A DNA stretch of 10,176 bases from Trueperaceae bacterium (GTDB lineage Bacteria; Deinococcota; Deinococci; Deinococcales; Trueperaceae): positions 1 through 10,176 of the forward strand of contig SLSQ01000032.1 in assembly GCA_007130355.1 (NCBI GenBank), written 5' to 3'. Below the pieces are notes generated by a model. The model made no database searches. It saw only the letters and a program-made list of their open reading frames with translations, and had not been told where the DNA came from. Positions 7,721-10,176 of this stretch are shown here, piece after piece (the stretch's first letter is position 1; the number at the start of each line of letters is the position of its first letter). A program made the position numbers and the translations under genes.

Positions 7721-7727
7721 AAGGAGG
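7721..7727 (+). promoter_or_regulatory. Strong ribosome binding site for the 798-residue protein
   Basis: AAGGAGG is a full anti-16S match, five bases before the GTG at 7733. It fixes that GTG as the start and contrasts with the nearby genes that lack any such site. Confidence 0.85.
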
Positions 7728-7732
7728 AATCC

Positions 7733-10129
7733 GTGCACCGAACCCCGCACCCGACCGCGCCCCATCGTGGCGCGACGCCGATCCGCCTCGCCGCGATCCT
7801 GACGGCGATCGCGCTGGCGTTCGGCGCCGCGACCGCCCAGGCCGACCTGCGCACGTACGCCCCGTCCGAGTCGGTCCTGTCCGTCCTGGTCCGTACCGGC
7901 GACCTGCCGGCCGGCGACCTCCACGACGCGCTGCAGGAACTCGACGTCGCCGCCGCCTTCGCCCCGTTCGAGGAGCTGACCGGCATGGCCGACGAGCTCT
8001 CCGGCAGCGTCGGCGACATGCTCTGGATGGCACCGGCGCCGATCCGCGAACTCGGCCTCCTCGCCGAGGACCTCGGGGGCGCGGTCGCGGAGCTGAACGC
8101 GCAGTGCCCCGGAACGGGCGACGCGCTCGAAGCGGTGCTCGACCGACGTTGGGCCTCCGACGTCCTGCTCTCGGTCGCCGTCGATCCGTTCGCGATCGTG
8201 CCCGGCGTGCTCGCGGCGGTGCGCTTCGACGACGCGGCGCTCGCGGACGTCGACGCCGCCGGCGACGCCCTGGTCGCCTGCCTCGAGCCGGAGGTCCTCG
8301 GCGAGCAGGACGGCACGCCCCTCTACCTGATGGGCGACGGCAGCGACCTCCCGCTCGTCTTCGCCCGCACCGGCGAGGTGTGGCTCGTCGGAAGCCGACC
8401 GGACGTCGTCCGCGGAGCGCTGCGGCGCGCGCACGGGGCGGACGAACCGACCCTCGCGCGAACCCCGTTCGGCAGCCGCGAGGTGGCGGCACCGGGCGCC
8501 CAGATCACCTTCGCGCCGGCGCTCCTCGCCGACCTGCTCGAGGCGCAAGCGCCGATCCAGCGCGACCAGCCGGACGAGGTGCACGCCTTCGAACGCCTGG
8601 TGGCGCTGCTCCGGACCGTGCCGGCGGCATCGTTCACCGCCTCGCTCACCGACGAGGGTCTCGTCACCGTCTCCGAAGCACGCATCGACGACGAGGCCGG
8701 AGATCCGGAGCTCGCCGCCCTGCTGCGCTGCGACGGCTGCGACCTCGCCGCCCCGACCCTCGCCCCGGCCGACGCGGTCGGCGTGAGCACCATGCCGCTC
8801 CAGGCGAGCGCCTGGGTCGACTGGCTCGACGGTCTGGTCCTCGACGTCACCACCTGGCAGCGGATGCCGACCACCGTGCGCGACTTCCTGCGCGAGTTCG
8901 CGATGTTCGACCTCGACGCTTCGCTCCTCTCCTGGCTCGGCGAAGAGCTGCAGGTCGTCGCCCTCGAACCGTTCCGCCCGGACCTGTACAGCCTGCTCTC
9001 GAGCCCGCCGCAGGCGCTGTTGATGCCGGTCGACGACGAAGAGGCCGCCCGCCACGGCGTCGACGCGCTGATCGACGGCGTCCTCGGAGCCCTGGACGCG
9101 CTCGCCCCGATGGATCCGGACGTCCCGACCCGCGACGAGGCGGAGGGCTGGATCTCGCGCACCGAACGCAACTACGACGACGTTCCCTACGTCCGCTACC
9201 GCCTCGGCCCGAACACCGACCTCTCGGTCGGGGTGGTCGACGGGCACCTGGCGATGGCGTTCCCGCCCGCCGCCTTCGAACGGATCGTGGACGTGGCCGC
9301 CGGCCGCGAAGCGGCGTGGCAGGCGCCTGCGGACGCGGGTCCGCTCGGCTTCGGCCGCAGCGACGTCGGCGCGCACCTGCACGGCGTCGTGGACCTGCTC
9401 GACGTGCTGGCGCAACCGGCCGCCTTCTTCGCGACCACCCTCGCGCACGAGGCCGCCGACGCCTCGTTCCAGCCCGACCCGTGGGAACCGTCGTGGGACG
9501 ACGAGGAGTGGTGGCTCCCCGACGCGGTCGACCTGGCCACCGCCAGCGGCTACGCGCTCGACCTCGAAGGGATCGATGCGACCCGGTTCGAGGTTCCCGG
9601 CACGATCTCCGCGCAGATCGCCGAAGACGGTCCGGAGATCGACGGCGACCGCGCCAACCTGTACCGCCTCGCGCCCGCGCCGGCCGGCACCACGGTGCGC
9701 GTGACGATGCGGTCCGATCCGATCGACACCTACTTGCGCCTGGTCGTGCCCGAATCCGGGGGCGTGCTGCAGGACAACGACGACGCCCCCGACACGAACA
9801 CCTCGATCCTTCGCTACGTCTCGGACGGAACGACCGAACCGTACGTGGTCACCACCACCTGGGGCGGCTTCGAGACCGGACCGTACGAGCTCGAGGTGAG
9901 CTTCGAAGGGGAGGAGTCCCCGGACGTCGCCGAACCGGTCGATCCGGACGAGGCGATCGTCGACGACGCGGCGGAGGCGATCCCGAGCTTCGACGCCTTC
10001 CTGACGCTCTTCGACCTGGCTCCGGACGCGCTGCGGATCGTCGCCGACCGCGCCGGCGAAGCGCGGACCGACACCGTGCTCGACGGAAGCGACGTCCGGA
10101 CCGAGCAGACGATCCCGTTCCGCTGGTGA
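7733..10129 (+). CDS. Large exported acidic protein: tandem DUF3352-like modules with a PPC-like domain
   Basis: This 798-residue protein has a basic N-terminus, a hydrophobic core (about 18-35) and a likely cleavage site after AQA at 37. Residues 38-320 and about 345-610 look like two diverged copies of one module. Each has a region where the protein reads out a value then displays it (TPLYLMGDGSDLPLVFARTG with EVWLVGSRPDVVRGALR; YVRYRLGPNTDLSVGVVDGH with LAMAFPPAAFERIVDVAAG). This is the style of DUF3352 proteins, known mostly in cyanobacteria and of unknown function. Residues 618-726 resemble a bacterial pre-peptidase C-terminal (PPC) beta-sandwich: DRANLYRLAPAPAGTTVRVTM, DTYLRLVVPESGGVLQDNDD, YVVTTTWGGFETGPYELEVSF. 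The last 45 residues again look like the end of a module. The protein is very rich in Asp and Glu. Four cysteines remain in the mature part (125, 183, 333, 336), including CDGC. Function is unknown, probably periplasmic or surface-located. Confidence 0.8.
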   Translation: MHRTPHPTAPHRGATPIRLAAILTAIALAFGAATAQADLRTYAPSESVLSVLVRTGDLPAGDLHDALQELDVAAAFAPFEELTGMADELSGSVGDMLWMAPAPIRELGLLAEDLGGAVAELNAQCPGTGDALEAVLDRRWASDVLLSVAVDPFAIVPGVLAAVRFDDAALADVDAAGDALVACLEPEVLGEQDGTPLYLMGDGSDLPLVFARTGEVWLVGSRPDVVRGALRRAHGADEPTLARTPFGSREVAAPGAQITFAPALLADLLEAQAPIQRDQPDEVHAFERLVALLRTVPAASFTASLTDEGLVTVSEARIDDEAGDPELAALLRCDGCDLAAPTLAPADAVGVSTMPLQASAWVDWLDGLVLDVTTWQRMPTTVRDFLREFAMFDLDASLLSWLGEELQVVALEPFRPDLYSLLSSPPQALLMPVDDEEAARHGVDALIDGVLGALDALAPMDPDVPTRDEAEGWISRTERNYDDVPYVRYRLGPNTDLSVGVVDGHLAMAFPPAAFERIVDVAAGREAAWQAPADAGPLGFGRSDVGAHLHGVVDLLDVLAQPAAFFATTLAHEAADASFQPDPWEPSWDDEEWWLPDAVDLATASGYALDLEGIDATRFEVPGTISAQIAEDGPEIDGDRANLYRLAPAPAGTTVRVTMRSDPIDTYLRLVVPESGGVLQDNDDAPDTNTSILRYVSDGTTEPYVVTTTWGGFETGPYELEVSFEGEESPDVAEPVDPDEAIVDDAAEAIPSFDAFLTLFDLAPDALRIVADRAGEARTDTVLDGSDVRTEQTIPFRW

Positions 10130-10176
10130 ACCCGGCGCGACCGCGACCACGGAAGGGGCCGGCCCGCATCGTGCGG

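Noticed and set aside
7601..10150. Long antisense frame (849 codons) opposite the exported protein
   Set aside because: Its composition is that of a codon-bias shadow. The forward gene has a strong ribosome site, signal peptide and domains.
10130..10176. Start of another gene at the right edge
   Set aside because: A GGAAGGGG stretch and a GTG near 10171 are visible, but only a couple of codons follow, which cannot be assessed.

Overview
The window is about 70% G+C and densely packed with bacterial genes: nine complete coding sequences plus one gene cut by the left edge. There is no rRNA, tRNA, CRISPR array, insertion sequence or phage material. The best guess for the host is Deinococcota, perhaps a Truepera-like lineage. 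This rests on the base composition, the gene families, and start codons that repeatedly lie 6-9 bases behind a TAnnnT -10 box with no ribosome binding site, as in leaderless transcripts. No taxonomic marker is present, so this assignment is tentative.

Left region (1-1900). Two divergent units leave a 124-base intergenic space. Leftward runs a small beta-rich protein gene overlapped by rsmI (16S rRNA C1402 2'-O-methyltransferase, partial). Rightward runs a compact three-gene unit: two half-size YeeE/YedE-type sulfur transporter subunits (PmpA-like with a GGCTSGH motif, PmpB-like with a GACPGP motif), then a CsoR-family repressor whose residues point to CstR, the persulfide sensor, rather than a copper sensor. 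A TACCC-N5-GGGTA repeat lies over the -10 box and start codon of the first gene and is a plausible operator. Together this reads as a self-regulated sulfur or persulfide uptake module.

Middle region (1914-6316, all leftward). A large AcnA-type aconitase (905 aa) is closed by a very strong hairpin. After it come a short membrane-anchored protein and a secreted SpoIID/LytB-domain protein, translationally coupled through a TTGA overlap.

Right region (6452-10129, rightward). A winged-helix DNA-binding protein is divergent from aconitase, and a 30-base interrupted palindrome lies directly before its start. Then come a small lipoprotein whose C-terminal half resembles a pilin globular domain, and a 798-residue exported acidic protein that looks like two diverged copies of a DUF3352-like module with a PPC-like beta-sandwich set inside the second.

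No clearly new multi-gene defence or biosynthetic system is visible. The most interesting points are the sulfur module with its operator, the aconitase/regulator palindrome, the modular exported protein, and the repeated leaderless promoter architecture.
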